NCBI GenBank assembly: GCA_034419075.1
Contig: DAOULR010000008.1
Coordinates: forward strand, 1 to 5,975
Length of the DNA: 5,975 nucleotides
Reading direction: 5' to 3'
Origin: E44-bin88 sp034419075
GTDB lineage: Bacteria; Chloroflexota; Dehalococcoidia; Dehalococcoidales; BS750m-G39
Below the pieces are notes generated by a model, which was given only the letters and a program-made list of their open reading frames with translations, was not told the DNA's origin and ran no database searches. Below, piece by piece: positions 4,972-5,975 of the stretch. The position numbers and the translations under genes are program-made. The first letter of the stretch is position 1; every line of letters begins with the position of its first letter.

Positions 4972-5404
4972 CGGCCACCTCCCATCCCGCTTCCAGCCAG
5001 GCCATCGCCTGGGGGTTTCCGCGGTCGTTGGCCCACCAGTTTTTAAAGGTATATGCCGCCGTTTCCAGCTCGAACTTTAGAATGTGCTTCTCGATATAGC
5101 CGAAGGTCAGGTTGAGCTGGCTGGCGCGGTAGCTGGCCAGGTAGTCCCTTAAGGGGTTGTAGCGGGCGACACTTTCCACATCCACCAGCTCCCCGCCGAT
5201 GCGCTGTATGGGGTTGCTGGCGGCGGCTACGGCGTTTTCCGCCCCCCTTTCCACCACCTCGTATTTCCTCAGCTTAGCTTTGTAGAGCTTCACGTGCAAT
5301 AGCGATTTGCAGGCGGGACAGCTTATCTGCCCGTCGTAGCTTTCGGTATCAATGAACTCCGGTATCTCTATTCTCTTGCCGCAGACCAGACAGTTAATTT
5401 CCAC
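4919..5404 (-). CDS. Zinc-ribbon protein of unknown function
   Basis: This 161-residue protein starts with a two-knuckle zinc ribbon: Cys5-x2-Cys8 (NCLVCGK) and Cys29-x2-Cys32 (SCPACKS). A short basic stretch (LYKAKLRKYEVV, about 40-51) and an apparently helical, aromatic-rich part follow, with NWWANDRGNP (122-131) and AWLEAGWEV (135-143). The end, VDLQREGVVFKRV, looks like a beta hairpin. I do not recognise a named family for the C-terminal part. The start is GTG at 5404, supported by GGAGGT (5413-5418) eight bases upstream; that Shine-Dalgarno forms the last codons of gatA, four bases away. The tight link to gatA implies co-expression with tRNA amidotransferase, but no shared function is shown. 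The ribbon could bind nucleic acid or simply stabilise the fold. Confidence 0.82.
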   Translation of the reverse strand: MEINCLVCGKRIEIPEFIDTESYDGQISCPACKSLLHVKLYKAKLRKYEVVERGAENAVAAASNPIQRIGGELVDVESVARYNPLRDYLASYRASQLNLTFGYIEKHILKFELETAAYTFKNWWANDRGNPQAMAWLEAGWEVADVDLQREGVVFKRVKTR

Positions 5405-5408
5405 TATA

Positions 5409-5975
<567 letters not shown>

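Noticed and set aside
4854..5036. 60-residue minus-strand frame overlapping the zinc-ribbon and DUF6504-like genes
   Set aside because: Third frame of a region already explained by two better-supported genes; composition is Gly/Arg/Pro-rich with no family signal.

Overview
The window reads as bacterial chromosomal DNA of moderately high GC. Two blocks of ordinary housekeeping genes flank a short accessory stretch. Protein sequence style (a Geobacillus-like TrpRS, GatA, an Lrp/AsnC regulator paired with a class I aminotransferase, a DUF6504-like small protein) and the C-rich dispersed-repeat DNA at the left end suggest a Chloroflexota/Dehalococcoidia-type organism. That assignment is an inference from pattern memory only.

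Layout. Positions 1-276 hold a hairpin-rich, non-coding, MITE-like repeat with related inverted ends. Next comes trpS (342-1325, +) with its own promoter-like sequence and Shine-Dalgarno. Convergent to it, with a 6-base gap, is a small SnoaL/NTF2-fold gene (1332-1757, -), which has a full-consensus sigma70 promoter. An imperfect direct repeat of about 32 bases brackets that gene; its left copy is the 3' end of trpS. The intergenic region 1758-1933 is divergent. Rightward from it runs an AT-rich gene for a RelA/SpoT-domain alarmone-synthetase-like protein (1934-2965, +). Its promoter overlaps two short perfect inverted repeats, and its start codon has no Shine-Dalgarno and appears to coincide with the transcript start.

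From 3038 to the right edge everything is one compact minus-strand gene cluster. Its transcription order is gatA (3' part only), a zinc-ribbon protein, a DUF6504-like small protein, an Lrp/AsnC regulator, and a class I/II aminotransferase. Gaps are 2-9 bases, one pair overlaps by 53 bases, and several Shine-Dalgarno sequences lie inside the previous gene's last codons, so translational coupling is likely. A possible internal extended -10 promoter could transcribe the regulator-aminotransferase pair separately. That pair resembles the Bacillus AlaR-AlaT arrangement.

The most interesting part is 1758-2965. It holds a compositionally foreign, synthetase-only alarmone-type enzyme with an uncharacterised C-terminal extension, an operator-like promoter, and no hydrolase or antitoxin gene visible beside it. 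No tRNA, rRNA, CRISPR array, transposase or integrase gene was seen.
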